In this document: positions 8,724 to 16,711 of the stretch, one piece after another
Position numbering within the stretch: the stretch's first letter is position 1
How the letters are laid out: every line of letters begins with the position of its first letter
Assembly: GCA_012735195.1 (NCBI GenBank)
Contig: JAAYIC010000014.1
Coordinates: 1-64,000, forward strand
Reading direction: 5' to 3'
DNA from: Bacillota bacterium
Lineage (GTDB): Bacteria > Bacillota > UBA4882 > UBA10575
Length of the DNA: 64,000 nucleotides
Position numbers and translations under genes: made by a program
Notes under the pieces: model-generated
Seen by the model: the letters and a program-made list of their open reading frames with translations, nothing else
Told to the model about the DNA's origin: nothing
Databases searched by the model: none

Positions 8724-9175
8724 TGGCCGTTCTCCCCGGTGGTCTTGTTCTCTTCGTCCCCGTACCACTCCCGGGCGTACCGCTCCAGGCGGTGGGTGAA
8801 GTAATTATAGAAGATGGTGGCGACGACCGCGATAATCAAACCCGCAGCAGTGGTCAACAGGGCTTCGCTGATCCCAAGACTGACGGTGTGCGGATCGTAA
8901 CCCTGTACCCGGTCGCCGAGCAGGTCAAAACAGCGGATCAGTCCGGTCACCGTCCCCAACAGGCCCAGCATGGGGGCGATGGTGATGATGGTGTGCAAGG
9001 CCGGCAGGCCCCGCTGCAGTTCCTGAAAGAGGCGGCCGGGGTTTTCCACCGCCGCCGGCGGGGACTTCATCTTTTTGGAAAAAATAAGCAAACGCTCAAT
9101 GATGATCGCTGTCATGACGACGGAAGCAAGCAGCAGGAGGATCATTACCGGGCCGCCGCGTTCGATTAGGGTCAT
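8720..9175 (-). CDS. exbB: ExbB/TolQ/MotA-family proton channel
   Basis: This 151-residue protein has three predicted membrane spans: about 9-30, about 60-80 (TIAPMLGLLGTVTGLI) and about 103-125 (LTTAAGLIIAVVATIFYN). The second and third are the conserved ExbB/TolQ core. It is shorter than typical ExbB of 220-240 residues because the long cytoplasmic loop is reduced. It forms the stator complex with ExbD that energises TonB. It starts only a few bases after the tonB stop (tonB end 9179) and overlaps exbD as ATGA, so all three genes sit on one message. Confidence 0.92.
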   Translation of the reverse strand: MTLIERGGPVMILLLLASVVMTAIIIERLLIFSKKMKSPPAAVENPGRLFQELQRGLPALHTIITIAPMLGLLGTVTGLIRCFDLLGDRVQGYDPHTVSLGISEALLTTAAGLIIAVVATIFYNYFTHRLERYAREWYGDEENKTTGENGQ

Positions 9176-9178
9176 TGT

Positions 9179-10072
9179 TCATTCCTCCAATACAAATCGG
9201 ATATTTATCCTTATCCTGCAGGCGACCGGGGCATTGTCTTTTAAGGCCGGCCGGTAGCGCCAGTCTTTCACCGCGGCCAGCGCTGCGGCATCCAGGAGTT
9301 CATAACCGGAAGAGCGTTCCACCCGGAGGTCGCCAACGGTGCCGTCGGCGAGGATCAAGGCGTCCAGCAGTACGTTTCCTTCCCAATTATTCTCCCGGGC
9401 GGTCTGCGGATAGACCGGCGGTTTGCGGTTGACCGCTACCGGCCGGGTGATCTCCGCCCTGCCGGAGGGCATTGCCCCGTCGCTGCCGGCGGCTTCCGCT
9501 TCTCCTGTCAAGCCCGTTTCCCCTGTCAGACCCATTTTCTCTGTTAAGCCCATGCCGTCCGTTGCGGTGTTTATCTTTTCCCCGCTTACGGTTCCGGTCT
9601 CCGGACCGCTCTTTTCCGTTGCCATTGCAGCCTCTGTCGCGATTATTCTCTTGGATAGCTCCGCCTTGCCATCGTCCTGATCAGCGGGGGCTTGAGCCGG
9701 TTTTTCACCCTTGTCATCACCCGGTAGGGGGAAGACAGGAGTCACGGGAGCGGGCACTACCGCCACCGCTCGCTTTTCTTCTTTCAATATGGCCGGCTCC
9801 CTTACCGGTTCCGGAAGGCTTTGCATATCGGTTGCCCGCAAGGGAGCGGGGCTTTCTTGCGGTTGCCGGGGTTCGGCCTCCCGGCTGATGGGCGCGGGTG
9901 CAACCGCCGGTTCTTGAATGGTCACGGTCAAACGGACCGGCCCCGGGCCGGCGTCTTTTTTTCCCGGAAAAACCGGGTTCCAGAAAAGATCCGCCGCCAA
10001 AAGGGCCAGACCGTGCAGGATAAGGGAGAAAAAGAGGCTCCAGGCAAAGCCGGGGCCCTTCTTAAAAAGCAT
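9179..10072 (-). CDS. tonB: TonB energy-transducing protein
   Basis: The 297-residue protein has the classic three parts. There is an N-terminal membrane anchor at about 10-30 (LFFSLILHGLALLAADLF, with the SxxxH-like polar face), a long Pro/Glu/Ala-rich periplasmic spacer, and a C-terminal TonB domain (about 220-297) with YPQTARENNWEGNV, DGTVGDLRVERSSG and AVKDWRYRPA. It transfers energy from ExbBD to the outer-membrane receptor encoded just upstream. ATG 10072 is chosen since residues before it lack a ribosome site; it overlaps the receptor stop by 11 bp. The spacer holds three tandem GLTxxx repeats coded by an 18-bp repeat. Confidence 0.93.
   Translation of the reverse strand: MLFKKGPGFAWSLFFSLILHGLALLAADLFWNPVFPGKKDAGPGPVRLTVTIQEPAVAPAPISREAEPRQPQESPAPLRATDMQSLPEPVREPAILKEEKRAVAVVPAPVTPVFPLPGDDKGEKPAQAPADQDDGKAELSKRIIATEAAMATEKSGPETGTVSGEKINTATDGMGLTEKMGLTGETGLTGEAEAAGSDGAMPSGRAEITRPVAVNRKPPVYPQTARENNWEGNVLLDALILADGTVGDLRVERSSGYELLDAAALAAVKDWRYRPALKDNAPVACRIRINIRFVLEE
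9501..9554. repeat. Three tandem 18-bp units inside tonB
   Basis: Units at 9501-9518, 9519-9536 and 9537-9554 differ at a few positions and encode GLTGEA, GLTGET and GLTEKM in the TonB spacer. Because 18 bp is a multiple of three, copy-number change would alter spacer length without breaking the frame. Confidence 0.75.
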
Positions 10073-12002
10073 GATAAAGGCTGACCTCCAGGTTGCGGCC
10101 GGGCATGGGGTAGCCGGCATTGATTTCGTAGGCCGTATCCAGCAGGTTGTTGACGGCCATTTTCAGTTCGAAACCACCACGGGTCCGGTAGATAAGGACC
10201 GTATCCAGCAGGTGGTAGTCGGGCATAATATTAACCACTCCATCCGGGGTTTTCTGCGGGGTTCGGCCTTCCACCAGCCGCCAGTAGCCCCGTGCCTGCC
10301 ACGGCCCGCGGGTGTAAGTTATCCCAATGGCTACCCGGTGTTCGCCCAGACGGGTATTTTTAACGTAACCGGTCTCCGGTTTCCAGTCCTGCCGGTTGAG
10401 CCAGGTATAAGTGAAATCTCCACCAAAGCCGTTTTTGGCCTTCCGTTCCCAGCGGAGATCAAAACCGCTGATCCTAACCCCGTCGATGTTTTGGGTTTTG
10501 TACCCCTCGGTCCTCTGTACCCAGGCGATACCGTCGGTAAGCCGGGACCGGAAAACCCCGGCTGTCAGCGTCCCCCCGGCCCTGTCCTGCCAGTGCAGGG
10601 TCAGGTCGTAGCTTTCCCCCTTCTCCGGGCGGAGGTCCGGGTTACCGAACATGTTCCTTTCCGGGATACCGTAGTCCTCGTGCCAGTAAAGCTCATTTAC
10701 GGTCGGCGGGCGGAAGGCCCGGCCGTAACCGGCTTTTAGGGTAAGGTCCCCGGTCAGGTGTTTAACCAGGCTGAGCCGCGGGGAGAGGGCGGCCCCGTAA
10801 TCGGAGCTCTCGTCCCAACGCAGGCCGGTGAGGAGGATCAGGTCCCGCCGGATCGCCCAGTGGTCCTGGAGATAGACGGCCCCCTGCGTCCGGCTGTTCC
10901 GCCCGCTTTTTGTGCTGTGGAAATTATCATGAGCCAAGGAGATTCCGGCCAAAAGAATATGGTTTCCCGCTTCGCGGCGGAGGGAGAGTTCAGCGCCGTG
11001 CCCCTCCACCCGGTGCCGGTCGGCGCCAAAATCACTGTTGTATCGGTTATCCCAGGTCTGGGTGAAAACCCGGTACTCCCAGAGGTTTGCCGCCGCCTCT
11101 TTCCTGCCGCTGAGGTTGAGGATGAGCCGCTGGTCGTACTGGCTTCCCGTAGAAGGGAAAACAGTCGACCCGGGGATCTCCGCCTCCTTCATCAGGAGGT
11201 GGCCTTGGAGGACCAGACGGTCGCTGTTTTCACCCGCCGCCCTGAAGCTGTATTCTCCGGAAAAGTACGACTTGTTGGTGGCAGAGTTGGGCAGATACCC
11301 GGCGCTGCGACCGCCGCCGGCCGCCAACCCCCATTGCTTGCTTTTCAGGAAGACGTTCATTTCCCCGGAGCCAAATGAGCCGCCGCCCAAGAGGAAGCCG
11401 GAACGTTCCTCCCCGCTTAAGGCAGTCTCAATATTCACCACCCCGCCCATGGCGTTGGCGCCGTATAAAGGCGAAAGCGGGCCGCGGGAGATCTCCATGC
11501 GGTCCAGGGTGGCCGTGGGAAAGAGACTGAGGTCTACTTCTCCGGTGGGACCGGGATTGACCGGAACACCGTTGAACAGGAGCAGGCTCTGGTTGGCGGA
11601 AAAACCGCCCAGTTGGATGGAGGCCTGGGCAAAATCGCCTCCGGAAGCGGCGACCGGGAACCCCGCCTCTGCGACCAGGGCGGAGAGGTTGTTGCCTGTG
11701 CTTTGCCGGAGTGCCTCCCGGTCCACCACGATGGTCAGCCCGGGAGTTTCCGCGGGGCGGAGCGGGAAGCGGGCGGCGGTGACCACGACCTCCTCTTCGA
11801 TCCCTTCAAATTCAATAACCTCAACAGCTTCCGTTTCGTCAGCCCCCGCCACCGGTAAGAAGACCAGTGCCAGCAGGGTGATAACGGTAAGTAATGGCAG
11901 CCAGGATGTTGTCCGCCCAAAGGGGGACCTGTTTTTTCCTGAAAAACAGAAAAAACCTGTAATTCCCAGGCGGAACACAGGCAGTCTTCTTCTTTCCTTC
12001 AT
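10062..12002 (-). CDS. btuB: TonB-dependent outer-membrane receptor, BtuB-like (cobalamin uptake)
   Basis: This 646-residue receptor has a signal sequence (about 33-53, LLTVITLLALVFLPVAG), a TonB-box-like EEEVVVTAARF near 70, a plug domain (about 75-200, with LSLFPTATLDRMEISRGPLSPLYGANAMGGVVNIET-type motifs) and a beta-barrel ending in a terminal phenylalanine (YHAF), the usual outer-membrane sorting signal. The barrel motifs LKAGYGRAFRPPTVNELYW and NPDLRPEKGESYD are typical. It follows a cobalamin riboswitch on the same strand, so a corrinoid is the likely ligand; corrinoid specificity is inferred from that context. ATG 12002 has GGAGGG upstream. Inner-membrane BtuCDF partners are not in the window. 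Confidence 0.93.
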   Translation of the reverse strand: MKERRRLPVFRLGITGFFCFSGKNRSPFGRTTSWLPLLTVITLLALVFLPVAGADETEAVEVIEFEGIEEEVVVTAARFPLRPAETPGLTIVVDREALRQSTGNNLSALVAEAGFPVAASGGDFAQASIQLGGFSANQSLLLFNGVPVNPGPTGEVDLSLFPTATLDRMEISRGPLSPLYGANAMGGVVNIETALSGEERSGFLLGGGSFGSGEMNVFLKSKQWGLAAGGGRSAGYLPNSATNKSYFSGEYSFRAAGENSDRLVLQGHLLMKEAEIPGSTVFPSTGSQYDQRLILNLSGRKEAAANLWEYRVFTQTWDNRYNSDFGADRHRVEGHGAELSLRREAGNHILLAGISLAHDNFHSTKSGRNSRTQGAVYLQDHWAIRRDLILLTGLRWDESSDYGAALSPRLSLVKHLTGDLTLKAGYGRAFRPPTVNELYWHEDYGIPERNMFGNPDLRPEKGESYDLTLHWQDRAGGTLTAGVFRSRLTDGIAWVQRTEGYKTQNIDGVRISGFDLRWERKAKNGFGGDFTYTWLNRQDWKPETGYVKNTRLGEHRVAIGITYTRGPWQARGYWRLVEGRTPQKTPDGVVNIMPDYHLLDTVLIYRTRGGFELKMAVNNLLDTAYEINAGYPMPGRNLEVSLYHAF

Positions 12003-12149
12003 TCGTATCCCTCCTATCGACCGTAGTCCGGATTACTGGCGTACCGGCGCAATACCCAAGGGAGGTGCGGCTATGCACTGTAGAGCTTATGGGCGGCGCA
12101 TCCCCACACCGGATTGCAGATAGACCATGGGCGGGCGGCCGTGTACGCA

Positions 12150-12312
12150 CCGGCCTAAGGCAGTTCTCCTGACTTGGGTTCCTCGTCCTTTAGCGCCTTC
12201 CCGGCCGTAGCCAGTGGCTGCGTCATCCGCGGTGCTAAAGGACTCCCTCCTCACAGTGGCGGGACCGTACAGGATTTGCACCTGTTTCCCTATTAAGCCC
12301 GAAGGCACCTTA
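12150..12312 (-). promoter_or_regulatory. Cobalamin (AdoCbl) riboswitch
   Basis: Read on the minus strand, the leader shows the class elements in order: AAGGTGCCTTCGGGCTTAAT, then GGGAAACAGGTGCAAATCCTG, then the B12 box GCCACTG, and finally GGAACCCAAGTCAGGAGAACTGCC. It lies about 150 bases upstream of the receptor start. It should repress the receptor-tonB-exbBD operon when cellular cobalamin is high. Edges are approximate. Confidence 0.95.
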
Positions 12313-12337
12313 AGCCGTGGATTAAATTGTCAAGGAT

Positions 12338-12365
12338 ATTATACCAGTTTTTATCCGGGTGTCAA
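12338..12365 (-). promoter_or_regulatory. Sigma-A type promoter of the cobalamin-riboswitch operon
   Basis: On the minus strand TTGACA (12360-12365) and TATAAT (12338-12343) match both consensus hexamers exactly, with 16 bases between. Transcription would start about 20 bases before the riboswitch. Confidence 0.8.
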
Positions 12366-12431
12366 GGAAGTTTTGGCAAAGATTGACAGCCAAAACCATT
12401 TCCGCCTGTATACAATCGCCTCTCTACCTTC

Positions 12432-12460
12432 TTGGAAAAGGTTTGGAGGAATGATATAAT
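12432..12460 (+). promoter_or_regulatory. Sigma-A type promoter of the OmpA-family gene
   Basis: TTGGAA at 12432-12437 and TATAAT at 12455-12460 are spaced by 17 bases, 44 bp before the gene start. It is divergent from the riboswitch promoter. Confidence 0.7.
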
Positions 12461-12504
12461 AAAGCAAAAGCCCATATAGGCAAGGAAAAGGGGGAGGGAA
12501 GCGG

Positions 12505-13509
12505 ATGTACCGGCGGTTTCCGCAGAACAAAACCGGGGATGACTTAAGACGGCCCGCGCGGGCGCGGGAACGGGCGCGAAACCTGTGTTTTCTAGGGCTT
12601 GTTCTCCTCTGCCTTTCGGGGGCTACCGGCGCCGCCGGGGAGATAGCACCGGATGGCCGGGATCATCCCTTGCTTGCCCGTTTCCCCGGTTCAGTCATTG
12701 CCTACTATGCCGAGCGCAACTATGATGAGTTCATTTTACCGCTGGACTCGGTGGTGGAAGAGTTCCTCCCTGTGGAAGGACGGGTGACCCAGATCCAGTA
12801 CCGCCTGGAAGGCCGGTCCACTGTGGAGGTCTACCGCTACTATGAATCTCTCTTAAAAGAAGCCGGGTTTGAGATCCTCTTTACTCACCAGGGACGGAAT
12901 TCTGAGGATACCCGTCAGTGGGTTGTCGGCTACTACGATCTCTATGCCAAACAGTCCTGGGCCGGCCGGAACAACCCGTCCTTTGTCGGGGACGACTTTC
13001 GCTATCTCGTGGCCTGGCTGGCCGGTGAGGAGGAGGACGTTTTCCTCTCACTTTATGTGACAACCAAGACGCGGAGCATTATTCAACTGGATATTATTGA
13101 GGGCGTTTCCACCCTCGGCGAACTCTTGGAGTCCCAGGATATTGATTACGGGCAAGAAGTAAAAGAAAAGGGTTTTGTCGCCGTCTATGAAATCTTTTTT
13201 GCCAGCGGGGAAGCGGAGATGTTGGAGAGTTCGCGCCCGGCATTAGTCGAGATCGCCCGGGTGCTGAGGGAAAACCCCGAACTCTCCTTCTACGTTGTGG
13301 GTCATACCGATAACCGGGGAACCTACGAGTTCAACCTGGACCTCTCCAGGCGGCGGGCGGAGTCGGTCGTCAAAGAGCTTGTGGAGGCTTACGGGATTGA
13401 GGAGGAGCGTTTGCAGGCGGTGGGGGTCGGACCGGTCGCCCCGGTCGCCACCAATGAAACCAGGGAGGGGCGGGCGCGTAACCGCCGGGTGGAACTGGTG
13501 GTCCGGTAG
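12505..13509 (+). CDS. OmpA-family protein with N-terminal DUF4892-like domain
   Basis: This 334-residue exported protein has a hydrophobic signal at about 27-45 (FLGLVLLCLSGATGAAG) after a very Arg-rich start. Residues about 60-210 resemble DUF4892 (GRVTQIQYRLEGRSTVEVYRYYESLLKEAGFE pattern). Residues about 225-334 are an OmpA-like peptidoglycan-binding domain with IFFASGEAEM, VVGHTDNRG and the arginine-rich NLDLSRRRAESV. It should tether the outer membrane or a periplasmic complex to peptidoglycan. The ATG follows GGGGGAGGG, and the gene has its own promoter and a bidirectional terminator. The domain pairing is the notable feature. Confidence 0.88.
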   Translation: MYRRFPQNKTGDDLRRPARARERARNLCFLGLVLLCLSGATGAAGEIAPDGRDHPLLARFPGSVIAYYAERNYDEFILPLDSVVEEFLPVEGRVTQIQYRLEGRSTVEVYRYYESLLKEAGFEILFTHQGRNSEDTRQWVVGYYDLYAKQSWAGRNNPSFVGDDFRYLVAWLAGEEEDVFLSLYVTTKTRSIIQLDIIEGVSTLGELLESQDIDYGQEVKEKGFVAVYEIFFASGEAEMLESSRPALVEIARVLRENPELSFYVVGHTDNRGTYEFNLDLSRRRAESVVKELVEAYGIEEERLQAVGVGPVAPVATNETREGRARNRRVELVVR

Positions 13510-13601
13510 TTTAACCCTCTGCTGGAAAAGACGGGTGCGCCGGTGAATGCTTGGCTTACCGGCGCCGGGCGGTGGGAGAGGCTCCGTCCAGGGAAAAAAA
13601 G

Positions 13602-13629
13602 AAAGCCGTGTTAACGGCTTTTATTTTTA
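13602..13629 (+). terminator. Bidirectional intrinsic terminator
   Basis: AAGCCGT and ACGGCTT arms around TTA are followed by TTTATTTTT on the plus strand and by a T-rich tract on the minus strand. It can end both the OmpA-family message and the tRNA-Pro transcript. Confidence 0.8.
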
Positions 13630-13630
13630 A

Positions 13631-13707
13631 TGGTCGGGGCGACACGATTTGAACGTGCGGCCTCTCGGTCCCGAACCGAACGCTCTACCAAGCTGAGCTA
13701 CGCCCCG
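13631..13707 (-). tRNA. tRNA-Pro (CGG)
   Basis: The minus-strand cloverleaf has acceptor CGGGGCG/CGCCCCG, D arm GCTC-AGCTTGGTA-GAGC, anticodon loop TTCGGGA with anticodon CGG, T arm with GTTCAAATC, and an encoded CCA. It reads the proline codon CCG. Confidence 0.96.
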
Positions 13708-13717
13708 TCTACTAAAT

Positions 13718-13746
13718 AATATACCAGAGGCGGCGGTGATTGTCAA
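13718..13746 (-). promoter_or_regulatory. Promoter of tRNA-Pro
   Basis: On the minus strand TTGACA (13741-13746) and TATATT (13718-13723) are spaced by 17 bases, about 10 bases before the mature tRNA 5' end. Confidence 0.75.
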
Positions 13747-13905
13747 AGGGAAATTCGGACGTTACCAAAATGTTATCAAAGGCCCGGGCGGTACCGGCTG
13801 GGAAGGAATTTGTAGACCGGCCGGCGAATATCAGGTTACATCTGGACGCCGCTGCCTGGAAAAGCGTATAATAGAGGAGAATTTTTTCCAGGGATGGAGG
13901 GGACG

Positions 13906-14769
13906 ATGCGGTTGATTCTTTATGTTTCGGATCTCGACGGGACTCTGGCCGGCCCGGATGAACGGCTCAGCAGGGAAACGGTGGAGATTATTAATACCTT
14001 AATCGACAACGGGCTGGCCTTTACGATCGCCACCGCCCGTTCTCTGACCTCCGCGGCGGAGATGATCGCCCCGCTTCACCTGCAGTTGCCGGTAATACTC
14101 AATAACGGCGCTTTTATTTATCACCCGCTAAAGAAGAGATATATTGCTGCCAATTTCCTTTTTCCCGCTATTGTGGAGCGCCTGGTCGCCGAATGCCGGC
14201 GGCACGGGGTCTCCCCGACGCTCCACCTTTTGACCGGAGAAGGGAAAATGCGCGTCTATTACCGGGAAGCCATCCACCCGGGAGAAAAACACTATATCTG
14301 CGGACGGCAGGCCAGCGGTGACCCGCGCTTTCTTCGCGTGAACGACCTCCGGCCGGCCCCGGACGACCGTGTTTATGCCCTTTTGGTCATCGGCGACCAG
14401 CCGGAACTGGCGGCTTTGGCTGAAAAATGGAGTGCCGATCCGGAGATTGCAGTCCATTATGCCCAGGATATTTATTCCGGCGCCTACTGGCTGGAAGCCA
14501 CTGACCGGCGGGCAACCAAGAAATGGGCGGTCCAGTTTTTACGTGACTTGCTCTCCGTCGAAAAGGTGGTCTGTTTTGGCGATCATCTGAATGATCTCTC
14601 CATGTTTGAAGAGGCCGATGAGGCCTATGCCGTTGCCAACGCCCATGAGCTCTTAAAGAGTAAAGCCAGCGGGGTCATTGAGGCCAACGACCGGGACGGG
14701 GTCGCCCGTTTTCTTCTGCAGAGGGCAGCCGGCGGGCGGGCCAATACCCGTCCGGCCGCCTCCTCCTGA
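13906..14769 (+). CDS. Cof-type HAD-superfamily phosphatase
   Basis: This 287-residue HAD hydrolase has the Cof/IIB cap architecture. Motif I is DLDGT with nucleophile D9 and acid D11. Motif II is TIATARS, a Lys lies in the ATKKWAV region, and motif IV is CFGDHLNDLSMF. Such enzymes dephosphorylate sugar phosphates or phosphorylated cofactors in the cytoplasm; the substrate is unknown. ATG 13906 is preferred because GGAGG ends 5 bases upstream; ATG 13894 is four codons earlier. A TATAAT lies at 13868-13873 but the -35 is weak. The last 15 residues are Ala/Arg-rich and may be non-essential. Confidence 0.88.
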   Translation: MRLILYVSDLDGTLAGPDERLSRETVEIINTLIDNGLAFTIATARSLTSAAEMIAPLHLQLPVILNNGAFIYHPLKKRYIAANFLFPAIVERLVAECRRHGVSPTLHLLTGEGKMRVYYREAIHPGEKHYICGRQASGDPRFLRVNDLRPAPDDRVYALLVIGDQPELAALAEKWSADPEIAVHYAQDIYSGAYWLEATDRRATKKWAVQFLRDLLSVEKVVCFGDHLNDLSMFEEADEAYAVANAHELLKSKASGVIEANDRDGVARFLLQRAAGGRANTRPAASS

Positions 14770-14952
14770 TTGCCACAGTTGGTTGCATTTTCAGAACATC
14801 TTCCGCCGCCGGCGCTTTTTCCACAGGTTGCGGCAGGCAGGACCGAGGTTAAAAGGGCAGGACCGGTGGCGGTCGCAGAAAACGGGAAAACTAAGCTGGG
14901 GAATAAAAGCGGGCAGGCGCATAGCGCGGGCACGCGGAAGGAGGAAAAAAGA

Positions 14953-15918
14953 GTGGGCACATACGGACAGTTTTTTCCGCAAAGAAGTAAAGTGGCGATT
15001 ATTGGTGCAGGGATGGTCGGCTCCAGTTTTGCGTATGCCTTGATGATCAGCGGCTTGGTTTCGGAGATCGTTATCCTCGACGTCAATAAGGACCGGTTGG
15101 AAGGCGAAGTGATGGATCTCAACCACGGGATGCCCTTTGTCCGTCCGGTGATTATCCGGGCCGGCGATTATCCGGACCTGAAAGACACGGACCTGGTGGT
15201 TATTACCGCCGGTGTGGCGCAGAAGGTGGGCGAGACCCGGTTGGAACTGGTACATAGGAATGTTGCGGTTTTCCGGGAAATCATCCCCAAGGTGGCGAAG
15301 TACGCCGCCGGTTCCGTCTTGCTGGTGGCGACCAATCCTGTTGACGTCATGACCTATGTGACCTATAAGCTCTCCGGGTTCGACAAGCGGAGGGTGATTG
15401 GTTCCGGTACGGTTCTGGATACAGCCCGCTTCCGTTACTTGCTCAGCAACCATTGTCAGATTGACCCGGCAAATGTCCACGCCTATATCCTGGGGGAACA
15501 CGGCGACAGTGAGGTGCCTATTTGGAGCCTGGCCAACATAGCCGGTGTCCGCTTCTCCGATTACTGCCCGGTTTGTGGCCGGGATTGTGGTCCCATCAAG
15601 AAAGAGAAGATTTTTGAAGAGGTCAAAAATGCCGCCTACAAAGTGATTAAAGGAAAAGGGGCGACTTATTACGGGATCGGGCTGGCCATGGTTAATATTG
15701 CCGAGAGTATCCTTAGGGATGAGTATTCTGTCCTGACCGTCTCCTCGCTTATGGAGGGGGAGTACGGCCTGAAAGACCTCTGCCTTAGCCTGCCGTCGGT
15801 TGTCGCCCGCGAGGGTGTGATGAAAAAGATCCGGTTGGAGCTTACCCAGGAAGAAGAAGGGCTTTTGCGCCGTTCCGGAGAAGTAGTACGCAAAGTCCTC
15901 TCCGAGGCGGGATTTTAG
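14953..15918 (+). CDS. ldh: L-lactate dehydrogenase
   Basis: This 321-residue NAD-dependent enzyme interconverts pyruvate and L-lactate. The Rossmann motif GAGMVG is at 18-23. The substrate-specificity loop has Q90 and R96 (GVAQKVGETR), where Q marks lactate rather than malate dehydrogenase. The catalytic histidine is H183 in GEHGDSE. GTG 14953 is chosen because AAGGAGG lies 8 bases upstream and the family begins just before the Rossmann fold; the open frame extends 61 codons further upstream with no family similarity. An unusual cluster of three cysteines follows (C205, C208, C212), at a place where many homologues have a variable loop. Confidence 0.95.
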   Translation: MGTYGQFFPQRSKVAIIGAGMVGSSFAYALMISGLVSEIVILDVNKDRLEGEVMDLNHGMPFVRPVIIRAGDYPDLKDTDLVVITAGVAQKVGETRLELVHRNVAVFREIIPKVAKYAAGSVLLVATNPVDVMTYVTYKLSGFDKRRVIGSGTVLDTARFRYLLSNHCQIDPANVHAYILGEHGDSEVPIWSLANIAGVRFSDYCPVCGRDCGPIKKEKIFEEVKNAAYKVIKGKGATYYGIGLAMVNIAESILRDEYSVLTVSSLMEGEYGLKDLCLSLPSVVAREGVMKKIRLELTQEEEGLLRRSGEVVRKVLSEAGF

Positions 15919-15942
15919 CCTTACCCCGTGGGACAGCCGCGT

Positions 15943-15999
15943 GGGACAGGGGACGGTTCCTTGTCCCACCCCATGGGACAAGGAACCGTCCCCTGTCCC
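15943..15999. repeat. 57-bp perfect palindrome (25-bp arms)
   Basis: GGGACAGGGGACGGTTCC plus TTGTCCC at 15943-15967 is repeated as an exact inverse at 15975-15999 around a 7-base loop. It lies between ldh and rnhA. The core GGGACAGGGGACGGTTCC recalls a small dispersed repeat that I remember from several Firmicute genomes. No other copy was noticed in this window. In RNA it would form a very stable hairpin. Confidence 0.9.
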
Positions 16000-16024
16000 G
16001 GGGCAAGTGGAAGGGAGGAGTTGG

Positions 16025-16483
16025 ATGCAGGGAAAAGAGGTGGAAATTTATACCGATGGCGCCTGCAGCGGTAATCCCGGCCCCGGCGGCTGGGGGGTTG
16101 TCCTGCTTTATGACGGACACCGCCGGGAGCTTTCCGGCGGCGAAGCCCATACCACCAACCAACGGATGGAACTGACGGCGGCAATCGAAGGTTTGAAGGC
16201 CTTGAAGCGCCCTTGCCGGGTCCGTCTTTACTCGGACAGCGCCTACCTGGTCAACGCCTTTAACCAGAAATGGCTGGAACGCTGGGTAAAAAACGGTTGG
16301 CGGACGGTGAAAAAGACCCCGGTGGAGAATAGGGATCTTTGGGAGCAATTGTATACTCTGACCCGGAAACACCATGTCAGCTGGATTAAAGTGCGGGGCC
16401 ATGCCGGGAACAAGGAGAACGAATACTGTGATAAACTGGCCAATGAGGCCATGGCCAGTTTTCTTTCTGGTGAAAGTTCTTGA
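16025..16483 (+). CDS. rnhA: Ribonuclease HI
   Basis: This 152-residue RNase HI removes RNA from RNA-DNA hybrids. The DEDD metal-binding set is complete: D11 (YTDGACSGNPGPGGWG), E49 (NQRMEL), D71 (YSDSAYLVN) and D137 (NEYCDKLAN). The flexible-loop histidine is H127 in VRGHAGN. ATG 16025 follows GGGAGGAG by about 4 bases; the upstream open frame through the 57-bp palindrome is not coding. The tRNA promoter begins within the last codons of the gene. Confidence 0.97.
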   Translation: MQGKEVEIYTDGACSGNPGPGGWGVVLLYDGHRRELSGGEAHTTNQRMELTAAIEGLKALKRPCRVRLYSDSAYLVNAFNQKWLERWVKNGWRTVKKTPVENRDLWEQLYTLTRKHHVSWIKVRGHAGNKENEYCDKLANEAMASFLSGESS

Positions 16484-16508
16484 CCCCGTGGAGACCTGGT
16501 GATATAAT
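16480..16508 (+). promoter_or_regulatory. Promoter of the tRNA-Gln/tRNA-Glu unit
   Basis: TTGACC at 16480-16485 (over the rnhA stop) and TATAAT at 16503-16508 are spaced by 17 bases, about 14 bases before tRNA-Gln. Confidence 0.8.
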
Positions 16509-16522
16509 ATAAAGGCGTAGGT

Positions 16523-16596
16523 TGGGGGGTCGTCTAAGGGTAGGACGGCGGGTTCTGGCCCCGTTGGTGAGGGTTCGAATCCTTCCCCCCCAGCCA
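16523..16596 (+). tRNA. tRNA-Gln (CTG)
   Basis: The cloverleaf has acceptor TGGGGGG/CCCCCCA, anticodon loop TTCTGGC with anticodon CTG, T loop GTTCGAATC and encoded CCA. It reads CAG. Confidence 0.95.
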
Positions 16597-16622
16597 TTAT
16601 TCATAATTACTATTGTGGACAA

Positions 16623-16698
16623 GGCCCCATCGTCTAGAGGTTCAGGACACCACCCTCTCAAGGTGGAGACACGGGTTCGATTCCCGTTGGGGCTACCA
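16623..16698 (+). tRNA. tRNA-Glu (CTC)
   Basis: The cloverleaf has acceptor GGCCCCA/TGGGGCT, anticodon loop CTCTCAA with anticodon CTC, T loop GTTCGATTC and encoded CCA. It reads GAG and is probably co-transcribed with tRNA-Gln. Confidence 0.95.
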
Positions 16699-16711
16699 TA
16701 TAAAAGGTTGA

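Noticed and set aside
12087-12308. Short open frames within the cobalamin riboswitch
   Set aside because: The sequence is explained by conserved RNA elements, not by coding.
14791-15981. 396-residue minus-strand open frame opposite ldh
   Set aside because: It is a shadow of the lactate dehydrogenase frame without family similarity.
15842-16597. Minus-strand open frame across rnhA and tRNA-Gln
   Set aside because: It would cover a functional tRNA, the 57-bp palindrome and RNase HI; no product is recognisable.
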